Of a stretch of 64,000 nt of DNA, positions 37,270-45,282 are shown piece after piece. The position numbers were made by a program, and so were the translations under genes. The notes beneath the pieces are model-generated. The model was not told where the DNA came from. It ran no database searches and saw only the letters and a list, made by a program, of their open reading frames with translations. Each line of letters begins with the position of its first letter. Position 1 is the first letter of the stretch. This DNA is from Phenylobacterium zucineum HLK1 (lineage in GTDB: Bacteria; Pseudomonadota; Alphaproteobacteria; Caulobacterales; Caulobacteraceae): assembly GCF_000017265.1 (NCBI RefSeq), contig NC_011144.1, positions 806,001 through 870,000 of the forward strand, given 5' to 3'.

Positions 37270-38678
37270 TGGTTGGACCAGACGCCCGAGCGGCTCCCGC
37301 CGCCTGAGCGCCCGCCGCCCGAACGCTGACCCCCGCCGCGGCGCGGGCCCTTGAAGGCCGGACGCTCGCCGCCGCCCGCCTCGGTCCGCGCGGGACCACC
37401 CTGCGGACGATGGCCGGGCTTGCCCTGGCTGTGGTTGCGGTTGGGCTTCTTCTGGTGACCCTGGCGGTGCGGCTGGGCCGACCGCTCGGAGCGCTCGGGC
37501 TTGCCGCCCGTGTCGGGCAGGGCGGCGGTCGCCGCGCCCAGGTGGCGGTCGTTGCGGCGGTCGAAGTTGGGGATCCGCTGCTTGGTCACCTTCTCGATGT
37601 CCTTCAGCAGGTTCCGCTCGTCGTCGGCGCAGAACGCCACCGCCGAGCCGTCGGCCCCGGCCCGCGCCGTCCGGCCGATCCGGTGGACATAGGCTTCCGG
37701 CACGTTCGGCAGCTCGAACTGGACGACGTGGCTGACCGCGTCGATGTCGATGCCCCGGGCGGCGATGTCGGTGGCGACCAGGGCGCGCACGTCGCCGGCC
37801 TTGAACGCCGCCAGCGCCCGCTCGCGCTGGCCCTGGCTCTTGTCGCCGTGGATCGAGGCGGCCTCGACGCCCACCTGCTCCAGGCCGCGGGCCACGCGGT
37901 CGGCGCCGCGCTTGGTGCGGGTGAAGACGATCACGCGCTTGAAGCTGGCGTCGTCGAACAGCTCGGCCAGCAGGGCGCGCTTGCGCTGCTGCTCGACGAA
38001 GAGGACGCGCTGGTTGATCCGCTCCACCGTCGTGGACGGCGGGGTCACCGTCACCTTCAGCGGGTTGGGGTTGAGGATCTCGCCGGTCAGCTTCTCGATC
38101 TCGGCTGGCATGGTGGCCGAGAAGAACAGGTTCTGGCGCCGCTTCGGCAGGAACTTCACGATCCGCCGGATCGGGACGATGAAGCCCATGTCCAGCATCT
38201 GGTCGGCCTCGTCGAGCACGAAGGTCTCGACGCCTTCGAGGACGACGGACTTCTCCTGCAGGTGGTCGATCAGGCGGCCGGGGGTGGCCACCAGCACGTC
38301 GACGCCGCCGGCCAAGGCGCGCATCTGCGGGCCGTACTTAACGCCGCCGAAGATGACCGCGACCGACAGGCCGAGGTGGCGGCCGTAGGCCTTGAAGCTC
38401 TCGGCGATCTGGGTGGCGAGCTCGCGGGTGGGCGAGAGCACCAGGACGCGCGCCGAGCGCCGCGGCGCGGGCCGGCGGTCCTCGGCGAGCCGGTGCAGGA
38501 TCGGCAGGGCGAAGGCGGCGGTCTTGCCGGTGCCAGTCTGGGCGATGCCCAGCAGGTCACGGCCGGCCATGACGCCCGGGATCGCCTGGGCCTGGATCGG
38601 GGTGGGATTGACGTAGCCTTCGTCGGCCAGCGCCTTGAGCAGCGGCTTGGCCAGGCCAAGGTCAGTGAACTGGGTCAA
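37266..38678 (-). CDS. DEAD-box ATP-dependent RNA helicase (RhlE-like)
   Basis: 470 residues. Motifs in order: Q motif NPTPIQAQAIP (24-34), Walker A AQTGTGKT (46-53), PTRELATQ, DEAD (156-159, LDEADQMLDMGF), SAT (187-189), then VATDIAARGIDI and YVHRIGRTARAG in the second RecA-like domain. The last ~90 residues are His/Arg/Gly/Lys-rich with RGG-like repeats, a flexible RNA-binding tail typical of RhlE. It would remodel RNA structure in ribosome assembly, mRNA decay or cold response. The upstream 288-nt gap to mutT has no recognisable gene. Confidence 0.92.
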   Translation of the reverse strand: MTQFTDLGLAKPLLKALADEGYVNPTPIQAQAIPGVMAGRDLLGIAQTGTGKTAAFALPILHRLAEDRRPAPRRSARVLVLSPTRELATQIAESFKAYGRHLGLSVAVIFGGVKYGPQMRALAGGVDVLVATPGRLIDHLQEKSVVLEGVETFVLDEADQMLDMGFIVPIRRIVKFLPKRRQNLFFSATMPAEIEKLTGEILNPNPLKVTVTPPSTTVERINQRVLFVEQQRKRALLAELFDDASFKRVIVFTRTKRGADRVARGLEQVGVEAASIHGDKSQGQRERALAAFKAGDVRALVATDIAARGIDIDAVSHVVQFELPNVPEAYVHRIGRTARAGADGSAVAFCADDERNLLKDIEKVTKQRIPNFDRRNDRHLGAATAALPDTGGKPERSERSAQPHRQGHQKKPNRNHSQGKPGHRPQGGPARTEAGGGERPAFKGPRRGGGQRSGGGRSGGGSRSGVWSNH

Positions 38679-38966
38679 ACGGAAATCTTTCGCGTATGCG
38701 CCGAGCGCGCCGGCTCGAGACGTCGAGGGCGCGGAAGTCGCGGGTCTATGGGGAAGCGCCCCGCGTGATGGGCGAATCTATGGGAAGATCGGTGGGCTCG
38801 ACAGGCTGAGCCCCCTTTTGGAGGCCCCACGCGGCTGGAGCGCCGATAGCGCCGTTCATTCGGCGCAGGACCGCACATCGGGGTTCTGGGCGGCGAAGTC
38901 AACCCAGCGCGACCATTCGGCGAGCGCCTGTGGCCGAATTGGCGCCATCGGGGTAAGTGCCGGCCC

Positions 38967-39371
38967 ATGACCAAGCCCATGGTGCTCGTGGCCGCCGCGG
39001 CCCTCATCGATCCCGACGGCCGGGTGCTGATCTGCCAGCGGCCCGAAGGCAAGCAGCTGGCCGGCCTCTGGGAGTTTCCCGGCGGCAAGGTCGAACCCGG
39101 CGAGACCCCCGAGGCCTGCCTGATCCGCGAGCTGGACGAGGAGCTGGGGATCCGGGTGACGAAGTCGTGCCTCGCGTCCTTCGTTTTCGCCAGCCACGAG
39201 TACGAGAGCTTCCACCTGCTGATGCCGCTCTACCTGATCCGCCGCTGGGAGGGCCGGGTGACGGCGCGCGAGCACAAGGCGATCGCCTGGGTGAAGCCCG
39301 TGAAGCTCGCCGACTACGAGATGCCGCCGGCCGATGCGCCGCTGGTGGCCTGGCTGCGGGACTTCGTGTGA
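38967..39371 (+). CDS. mutT: 8-oxo-dGTP diphosphatase MutT-like Nudix hydrolase
   Basis: 134 residues, normal for MutT. The Nudix box is complete at 40-62: G40, E46, R54-E55, E58-E59, G61 (GKVEPGETPEACLIRELDEE). The rest (WEFPGGK, FHLLMPLYLIRRWEG, HKAIAWVKPVKLADYEMPPAD) matches MutT proper more than generic Nudix proteins. It removes oxidised dGTP from the nucleotide pool and so prevents AT-to-CG mutation. Its TGA overlaps the next ATG by one base (TGATG), coupling it to yjbQ. Confidence 0.9.
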   Translation: MTKPMVLVAAAALIDPDGRVLICQRPEGKQLAGLWEFPGGKVEPGETPEACLIRELDEELGIRVTKSCLASFVFASHEYESFHLLMPLYLIRRWEGRVTAREHKAIAWVKPVKLADYEMPPADAPLVAWLRDFV

Positions 39372-39787
39372 TGAAGCAGGCGGCCCGCACGCTCACGGTC
39401 CAGACGCCCGGCCAGGGCCTGCACGAGATCACCCGCGAGGTCGCGGCCTTCGTCGCCGACGAGGGGATGGCCACCGGCCTGCTCACGCTCTTCTGCCGCC
39501 ACACCTCGGCGTCCCTGCTGATCCAGGAGAACGCCGACCCGGACGTGCGCCGCGACCTGGAGGACTGGGTGGCGAAGCTCGCGCCCGAGAGCCCGTCCTA
39601 CCGCCACCAGGACGAGGGCCCCGACGACATGCCGGCCCACCTGCGGACGGCGCTCACGACCGTCCAGCTCTCGGTCCCCGTCGTCGGCGGCCGCCTGGCG
39701 CTCGGGACCTGGCAGGGGATCTACCTCTTCGAGCACCGCACGCGCCCGCATCGGCGCGAGGTGGTGCTGCACTTGCTGGGAAGCTAG
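39371..39787 (+). CDS. YjbQ family protein (secondary thiamine-phosphate synthase-like)
   Basis: 138 residues. The YjbQ/UPF0047 signature is clear: LFCRHTSASLLIQENAD near 37-53, YRHQDEGPDDMPAHLRTAL near 79-97 and LGTWQGIYLFEHR near the end; the conserved histidines and aspartates form a metal site in solved homologues. Weak thiamine-phosphate synthase activity has been reported for the family, but the physiological role is unclear. It overlaps mutT by one base at the start and shares CTAG with the convergent methyltransferase gene at the stop. Confidence 0.87.
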   Translation: MKQAARTLTVQTPGQGLHEITREVAAFVADEGMATGLLTLFCRHTSASLLIQENADPDVRRDLEDWVAKLAPESPSYRHQDEGPDDMPAHLRTALTTVQLSVPVVGGRLALGTWQGIYLFEHRTRPHRREVVLHLLGS

Positions 39788-40599
39788 CGCGGCGCCCAGC
39801 CGGTCAGGGTGATGATCTCGAAGGTGGCCGGCACGCGGCCGTCCTCGGTCCGGAAGCGCCGGAAGTAGATGTCGAACGCCAGGTCCAGCAGCGCCCGCGT
39901 CAGCTTGCGCGGGTGGCGGTCGGCCAGCACGCTGGTCTCGCCCATCTGGCGCAGGTCGTAGAGCAGCTTCAGCGGGTGGTCGTAGGTCACGCTCACCGTG
40001 TCCACGTCGGCCACCGGCATGGCGAAGCCGGCCCGTTGCAGCAGGCCAGCCGCATCCCGGCTGTCGGCGAAGGGCGAGACCCGGCTGCCGGCCCCGCCCA
40101 GGATCTCGGCCTCGGCGGCGGTCAGCGACTGGCGAAGCTCGGTCAGGGTCGTCCCGCCCAGGAAGGCGCCGATGAACAGCCCGTCGGGCTTCAGCGCCCG
40201 CCGCGCCTGGATCAGCGCCCCCACGACGTCGTTGGTCCAGTGCAGGCCCAGGGTCGAGACCACGAGGTCGAGGCTGGCGTCGGCGAAGGGCAGGCGCTCC
40301 TCGTCCAGCACCACGCGCGGCCCGCCGCGGCCGCCCAGCATCCGGTGCGAGAGGTCGCCCTCTACGAGGAAGCCGACCCGGTCCTTCGCCTCGCCCGCCG
40401 CCAGGGCCTCGCGGAAGGCGCCGCCGCGCGCCGACAGGTCGACGGCCACGGGGAAGTCCCGCATGATCGCCGCCAGGCGCTCGGCCACGTCCTCGGCGGC
40501 CCGGCGCTGCAGGAAGTCGGCGTGGGCGTAGTCGCGGGCGGCGCGGTCGAGGCGCTTGCGGTGCAGGGCGCGGTCGAAGAGGCGGGGGGGAGCGGACAT
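39784..40599 (-). CDS. SAM-dependent methyltransferase-like protein, NDUFAF5/BioC type
   Basis: 271 residues. Opening LFDRALHRKRLDRAA, then a Rossmann methyltransferase core, with LPFADASLDLVVSTLGLHWTND at about 103-124 and ARRALKPDGLFIGAFLGG. This matches the alphaproteobacterial relatives of mitochondrial complex I assembly factor NDUFAF5. The usual glycine-rich SAM motif is degenerate (VAVDLSARGGAF). Its start codon and that of the divergent comF share one CATG (40597-40600). The cluster comF-grxC-nitrilase-DUF1178 that follows in the other direction is conserved in the class. Confidence 0.85.
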   Translation of the reverse strand: MSAPPRLFDRALHRKRLDRAARDYAHADFLQRRAAEDVAERLAAIMRDFPVAVDLSARGGAFREALAAGEAKDRVGFLVEGDLSHRMLGGRGGPRVVLDEERLPFADASLDLVVSTLGLHWTNDVVGALIQARRALKPDGLFIGAFLGGTTLTELRQSLTAAEAEILGGAGSRVSPFADSRDAAGLLQRAGFAMPVADVDTVSVTYDHPLKLLYDLRQMGETSVLADRHPRKLTRALLDLAFDIYFRRFRTEDGRVPATFEIITLTGWAPR

Positions 40600-41377
40600 G
40601 GCCGCGGAAGATGGCGATTTCGCCGGCCGATGGAAACCGGGTCCTGGCGTTCAGGCGCTCTGGCGCGGCGCGCTGGACCTCGTTTTCCCGCCCCAGGCCC
40701 TGGACGGCGGCCCCCGCCCGCTGGCCGGCGGCCTGTCGCACGGCGCCTGGAGCCGGATCCATTTCCTCGACGGGCCGGTCTGCGACGGCTGCGGCGTGCC
40801 GTTCGACTACGACCCCGGCGCGCGCTGCCCTGCGTGCCAGGCCAGGCCCCGGGCCTTCGACCGGGCGCGGGCCGCGTGCCTCTACGACGAGACCTCGCGC
40901 GAGCCGATCCTGAAGCTGAAGCACGCCGACCGCACGGACCTTGCGCCCCTCTTCGCCCGCTGGCTCTCGCGCGCGGCCCGCGAGCTGGTCGAGGAGGCCG
41001 ACGCCATCGCCCCTGTGCCGCTGCATCCGTTCCGCCTGCTCCGGCGCCGCTACAACCAGGCCGCCGAGGTGGCCCGGGCGCTGGCGGCGCTCAGCGGGAC
41101 GCCCTACCTGCCCGACGCCCTGGTGCGGACCCGCGCCACGCCGACCCAGGGCGGCCGCTCGGGCTCGGGCCGCCGCCGCAACGTGGCCGGGGCGTTCGCC
41201 GTACCGCCGCGCCGCCGGACGCAGGTGGAGGGGCTCAACATCCTCGTCGTCGACGACGTGCTGACCACCGGGGCCACGGCCGAAGGCTGCGCCCGGGCGC
41301 TGAAGGCGGCGGGGGCGACATCCGTCAATGTCGCCGTCGTGGCGCGCGTTAAGGAAGCGACGGGACTCACCCTATGA
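40598..41377 (+). CDS. comF: ComF family phosphoribosyltransferase-like protein
   Basis: 259 residues from the ATG at 40598. The N-terminus has a double-zinc region (CDGCGVPFDYDPGARCPAC near 66-84) and the C-terminus a PRPP-binding loop, NILVVDDVLTTGATAEGC near 210-227. ComF proteins contribute to uptake or processing of incoming DNA in competent bacteria, but occur widely where competence is not known. A GGGGGGAG stretch precedes the start, which is embedded in the start of the divergent methyltransferase gene. Downstream genes through 42998 run in the same direction. Confidence 0.9.
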   Translation: MAAEDGDFAGRWKPGPGVQALWRGALDLVFPPQALDGGPRPLAGGLSHGAWSRIHFLDGPVCDGCGVPFDYDPGARCPACQARPRAFDRARAACLYDETSREPILKLKHADRTDLAPLFARWLSRAARELVEEADAIAPVPLHPFRLLRRRYNQAAEVARALAALSGTPYLPDALVRTRATPTQGGRSGSGRRRNVAGAFAVPPRRRTQVEGLNILVVDDVLTTGATAEGCARALKAAGATSVNVAVVARVKEATGLTL

Positions 41378-41409
41378 AGCTGAAGCGACAGCTCCTTCGT
41401 TAAGGCGCC

Positions 41410-41667
41410 ATGGCCAAAGTCACGATCTACACCAAGCCCTACTGCCCCTATTGCATCCGGGCGATCAGCCTGCTGGAGCAGAAGGGCGTCGATTTCACCG
41501 AGATCGAAGCCGCCTTCGATCCCGAGAAGAAGGCGGAGATGGTCCAGCGGTCCGGCCGCATGACCTTCCCGCAGATCTTCATCGGCGAGCGGCACATCGG
41601 CGGCTGCGACGACATGATCGCGCTGGAGCGAGAGGGCAAGCTCGACCCCCTGCTGCAGGCGGCGTGA
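41410..41667 (+). CDS. grxC: Glutaredoxin 3 (dithiol)
   Basis: 85 residues, the normal size. Active site C12-P-Y-C15 (TKPYCPYC), cis-proline loop MTFPQIFIGERHIGG and GCDDMIALE for glutathione binding. It reduces disulfides and deglutathionylates proteins at the expense of glutathione, in the cytoplasm. 32 nt separate it from comF, so it may be co-transcribed with it. Confidence 0.95.
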   Translation: MAKVTIYTKPYCPYCIRAISLLEQKGVDFTEIEAAFDPEKKAEMVQRSGRMTFPQIFIGERHIGGCDDMIALEREGKLDPLLQAA

Positions 41668-41726
41668 GCCTTCCCTCCCGGCCCGGGCGGCTGGCGCGGC
41701 CTTTCCCTCCCCATTAAGGGAGGGGG

Positions 41727-42554
41727 ATGAAGGTCGGCCTGATCCAGACCCGCACGCCCGCCACCCACGAGGCCGCACTGGCGCACGTCCTGCCGCTGGT
41801 GCGCGAGGCGGCCGCCGGCGGGGCCCGTCTGATCGCCACGCCCGAGGGGACGAACATCCTGCAGAGGGACCGGGCCGCGCTGCTGCCGCAGCTCCGGCCG
41901 CTCGCCGAAGACCCGGTGGTGCTCGGCCTGCAGGCGGCCGCCCGCGAGCTTTCGGTGTGGATCCTCGTGGGCTCGGCCCTCGTCCGGCGCGACGACGGCC
42001 CAAGGGTCGACCGGGCGGCCAACCGCCAGGTCCTGATCCGGCCCGACGGCAGCCTCGCCGCCACCTACGACAAGCTGCACATGTTCGACGTCGACCTGCC
42101 CACCGGCGAGACGGCGCGCGAGTCCGAGACCTATGCGCCCGGCGACCGGGCCGTGGTCTCCGATGTGGGCGGCGTCAGGCTCGGCCATTCCATCTGCTAC
42201 GACCTGCGCTTCCCGGCGCTGTACCGGGCGCTGGCGCTGGCGGGCGCCGAGGTGCTGGCGATCCCGGCCGCCTTCACCCGGCCGACCGGCGAGGCGCACT
42301 GGGAAGTGCTGATGCGCGCCCGCGCCATCGAGACCGGCGCCTATGTAATCGCCCCCGCGCAGGGCGGCTTGCACGAGGACGGCCGCGGCACCTGGGGCCG
42401 CTCGATCGTCGTGGGCCCCTGGGGCGAGGTGGTCGCCGGCCTTGACCATGACGCGCCCGGCGTGCTTCTCGCCGACCTCGATCCGGACGCCGTCGCCCGG
42501 GCGCGCGCCGCGATCCCTGCGCTCGCCAATGCGCGGGCCTTCACGGGTCCCTAA
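41727..42554 (+). CDS. Carbon-nitrogen hydrolase (Nit-type; deaminated glutathione amidase-like)
   Basis: 275 residues. The catalytic triad of the nitrilase superfamily is present: E40 (ATPEGTN), K116 (YDKLHMFDVDLP) and C157 (HSICYDLRFP). The LHMFDVDLP and FTRPTGEAHWEVLMRARAIE segments match the Nit1/Nit2 branch that repairs deaminated glutathione; position next to grxC fits glutathione metabolism, though substrate is inferred. The ribosome-binding site GGAGGG is part of a CCCTCCC/GGGAGGG hairpin (41705-41724) very close to the ATG. Confidence 0.88.
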   Translation: MKVGLIQTRTPATHEAALAHVLPLVREAAAGGARLIATPEGTNILQRDRAALLPQLRPLAEDPVVLGLQAAARELSVWILVGSALVRRDDGPRVDRAANRQVLIRPDGSLAATYDKLHMFDVDLPTGETARESETYAPGDRAVVSDVGGVRLGHSICYDLRFPALYRALALAGAEVLAIPAAFTRPTGEAHWEVLMRARAIETGAYVIAPAQGGLHEDGRGTWGRSIVVGPWGEVVAGLDHDAPGVLLADLDPDAVARARAAIPALANARAFTGP

Positions 42555-42566
42555 ATACCAGGCGCG

Positions 42567-42998
42567 ATGATCAAGTACGCTTTGACCTGCGAGCAGGAGC
42601 ACGCCTTCGAGGGCTGGTTCGGCTCCTCGGCCGACTACGACGACCAGCAGGCCCGCGGCCTGCTGGAATGCCCGGTCTGCGCCAGCCGCGCCGTGCGCAA
42701 GCAGATCATGGCCCCGGCCCTGGCCGGCGTACGCAAGACGGCACAGGACGAGGTCGCCGGTCCGCCCCGCGCGATGATGATGGAGGCCATGCGCCGCATC
42801 CGCCGGCACGTGGAGGAGAATTTCGACGACGTCGGCGACGCCTTCGCCCGCGAAGCCCGCGCCATCCACGAGGGCAAGGCCGAGGAGCGCGGCATCTATG
42901 GCCAGGCCACCCCGCAGGAAGTCCGCGAACTGGTCGAGGACGGCGTCCCTGTCGCCCCCCTACCGCCCGAGCCGCCGAAGAAGACCGAGGTGAACTGA
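42567..42998 (+). CDS. DUF1178 family protein
   Basis: 143 residues. DUF1178 is recognisable from MIKYALTCEQEHAFEGWFGSS at the N-terminus and LECPVCASRAVRKQIMAP; C8, H12 and C36/C39 could bind zinc. A middle helix (MMMEAMRRIRRHVEENFDDVGD) and IYGQATPQEVRELVEDGVPVAPLP follow, all conserved in the family. Function is unknown. It lies 12 nt after the nitrilase, the standard alphaproteobacterial order. Confidence 0.9.
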   Translation: MIKYALTCEQEHAFEGWFGSSADYDDQQARGLLECPVCASRAVRKQIMAPALAGVRKTAQDEVAGPPRAMMMEAMRRIRRHVEENFDDVGDAFAREARAIHEGKAEERGIYGQATPQEVRELVEDGVPVAPLPPEPPKKTEVN

Positions 42999-43061
42999 CG
43001 CCCTTGCCGCCCCCGCGGCTTGCCTGCAATCTCAAGCTGCAGGGGATGTGGGGGCGTTCTC

Positions 43062-44981
43062 ATGGTTTTGGCTCGCATGCTGGCCGCGCTGGCCTTCGGT
43101 CTGGCGCTGTGCGCGACCGCGTCGGCCGCGCCGCTCGAAGCCTACGGGCGGCTGCCGAACATGGAAGCGCTCTCCATCTCACCCTCGGGCCATGCGCTGG
43201 CGATGATCGTCACCAACGGCGAGCGTCGGGTGGTGGCGGTCCAGGATCTTGGCCAAAAGAAGCTCGTGTTCCGCGGCGACGCCGGAGACACGAAGGTCCG
43301 TCAGGTGATGTGGGCCGGCGACAAACACCTGGTGATCGTCGCCTCCACGACGGCCGCACCCATGGATATCCTGCACTCCCGCCGCGAGTGGCTCCTGGGC
43401 TTCGTGGTGGATATCGAGTCCGGCAAGTCGCAGATGCTGCTCCGCAATGTCGCGGACGTCTCCGCCATGAACGCGCTCGCCGACATGCCGCAGGTTCGGC
43501 TCGTCGACGGCAAGCCGGTCATCTTCGTGGAAGGCATCGTCTTCCAGGACGGCAAGGGCAACGTCGCGCTGTTCCGCAATCACCTTGGCGCCCCCACGAC
43601 GAGGCTTTTGCAGAAGGGCGAGAACGGCACGGTCGACTGGGTGATCGGGCCGGAGGGCGAGCCGCTGGGGCAGGAGATCTATGACACGCACAGGGGACGG
43701 TGGAGCCTGAAGCTGCGGACTGCCGGCGGCTGGCGCGAGGTGATGACCGCGCAGGGGCTGGACACGCCCTACGTCCTGGGCCTGGGCCGGGACGGCAGGT
43801 CCGTCATGGTCGCCGTCTCCGACGATGAGGAGCGGGCGAGCTGGCAGGAGGTCACGCTGGAGGGGCCGGCGGGCTCGCCGATCCTGGCGCAGGACGATCA
43901 GTCACCGATCTACGACCCCCGCGACGGCCGCCTCGTCGGCCATCGGAGCCTCGTCGGCGACGAGCACGCCTACACCTTCTTCGACGAAGGGGACGCCAAG
44001 GTGTGGAAGGCGATCCGGGCCGCCTTTCCCGAAGACTCGGTCGAGCTGGTCTCTTGGTCCGACGATCGGCGCAAGATCATCGTCCACCTCGATTCCGCGA
44101 CCCACGGCTCGGCCTTCTCGCTCGTCGACCTCGACACCGGCCGCGCCTCCTGGCTGGGCGACGAGTACAACGACCTCAAGCCCGAGGACATCGCGGCCAA
44201 GCGGCCGCTCAGGTTCAAGGCCGCCGACGGCCTTGAACTGACCGGTTACCTCACCCTGCCCCGCGGCCGGCCCGAGAAGAACCTCCCGCTGGTGGTCTTC
44301 CCCCACGGCGGACCCGCGTCCCGCGACACGCCCGGCTTCGACTGGTGGGCCCAGGGGATGGCCTCGCGCGGCTATGCGGTGCTGCAGGTCAACTTCCGCG
44401 GCTCGGAGGGACTGGGCGGTGAGCTGCTCGAGGCCGGCTACGGCGAGTGGGGCCGCAAGATGCAGACGGATCTCTCGGACGGCGTGCGCTGGCTCGCGTC
44501 GCAAGGCGTCATCGATCCCCGGCGCGTGTGCATCGTGGGGGCGAGCTACGGCGGGTACGCTGCGCTGGCCGGCGCCACCATCGATCGCGGCGTCTATCGT
44601 TGCGCGGTTTCGGTCGCCGGGGTCTCCGACCTTAAGCGGCACGTGGCCTATTCGCGCACCCGCGGCGGCCGCACCTCGGAGCGCTACTGGACCCGCTTCA
44701 TCGGCGCCGAGGACCTGGGTGATCCGGTGATGCGGATCTACTCGCCGGCGCTCCTCGCCGATCAGGCCGACATCCCCGTGCTGCTGATCCACGGCAAGGA
44801 CGACACCGTCGTGCCGCTCGAGCAGAGCCGGATCATGGACGAGGCGCTGCGCAAGGCGGGCAAGCCGGTCGAGCTGATCGTCCAGAAGGGCGCCGACCAC
44901 TGGCTGTCGCGGGGCGACACGCGGTTGGAGACCCTCCAGGCCACCATCACCTTCCTCGAGAGGCACAATCCGCCGAACTAG
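43062..44981 (+). CDS. Secreted S9 family prolyl-oligopeptidase-like peptidase
   Basis: 639 residues from the ATG at 43062; signal peptide MVLARMLAALAFGLALCATAS with cleavage near SAA. A beta-propeller covers roughly 25-385 and an alpha/beta-hydrolase the rest, with S495 (GASYGGYAA), D580 or D581 (HGKDDTVVP) and H613 (GADHWL). This is the S9C-type acylaminoacyl/dipeptidyl peptidase arrangement; it would act in the periplasm on short peptides. The codon usage in the propeller is slightly less GC3-rich than its neighbours. It stands alone on its strand after DUF1178. Confidence 0.88.
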   Translation: MVLARMLAALAFGLALCATASAAPLEAYGRLPNMEALSISPSGHALAMIVTNGERRVVAVQDLGQKKLVFRGDAGDTKVRQVMWAGDKHLVIVASTTAAPMDILHSRREWLLGFVVDIESGKSQMLLRNVADVSAMNALADMPQVRLVDGKPVIFVEGIVFQDGKGNVALFRNHLGAPTTRLLQKGENGTVDWVIGPEGEPLGQEIYDTHRGRWSLKLRTAGGWREVMTAQGLDTPYVLGLGRDGRSVMVAVSDDEERASWQEVTLEGPAGSPILAQDDQSPIYDPRDGRLVGHRSLVGDEHAYTFFDEGDAKVWKAIRAAFPEDSVELVSWSDDRRKIIVHLDSATHGSAFSLVDLDTGRASWLGDEYNDLKPEDIAAKRPLRFKAADGLELTGYLTLPRGRPEKNLPLVVFPHGGPASRDTPGFDWWAQGMASRGYAVLQVNFRGSEGLGGELLEAGYGEWGRKMQTDLSDGVRWLASQGVIDPRRVCIVGASYGGYAALAGATIDRGVYRCAVSVAGVSDLKRHVAYSRTRGGRTSERYWTRFIGAEDLGDPVMRIYSPALLADQADIPVLLIHGKDDTVVPLEQSRIMDEALRKAGKPVELIVQKGADHWLSRGDTRLETLQATITFLERHNPPN

Positions 44982-45007
44982 AGCCCCGGGCGGGCGTTAG
45001 CGTGGCC

Positions 45008-45280
45008 ATGACCCGCTTTCGCGCCGACGAGATGAAGATCTACAGCCTCGAGCTCTATGGGCCCGGCGGCGTGGACGACCTCCTCTGGAAGATCGACAGC
45101 GACCACGCCTTCACGCCGATGAACCGGGGCGACCGGATCCAGCCGCTGGACCTGCCGGGTTCCAATCCCGGCCTGACGCACGAGATCACCGGCATCGAGC
45201 ACGTGATCTGGACCGCGGGCGAGCAGGTCCGCTACGTCACCCGCGTGTTCAGCCGGCCGGCGCCGCCCCTGGGCGTTTAG
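45008..45280 (+). CDS. Conserved-looking hypothetical protein (90 aa)
   Basis: 90 residues from the ATG at 45008 (GTG at 45002 possible). The sequence RFRADEMKIYSLELYGPGG then LLWKIDSDHAFTPMNRGDRI and HVIWTAGEQVRYVTRVFSR is well mixed in composition and looks like a small soluble alpha/beta or beta-barrel protein; no motif is recognised. It lies 26 nt after the S9 peptidase and may be co-transcribed with it. The stop is 2 nt from the stop of the convergent porin gene. Confidence 0.65.
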   Translation: MTRFRADEMKIYSLELYGPGGVDDLLWKIDSDHAFTPMNRGDRIQPLDLPGSNPGLTHEITGIEHVIWTAGEQVRYVTRVFSRPAPPLGV

Positions 45281-45282
45281 CC

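Noticed and set aside
38794..38813. GGGCTC...GAGCCC hairpin followed by CCCTTTT as a plus-strand terminator
   Set aside because: No plus-strand gene lies upstream of it; it sits in the gap before mutT. More likely a dispersed repeat, so not listed as a terminator.
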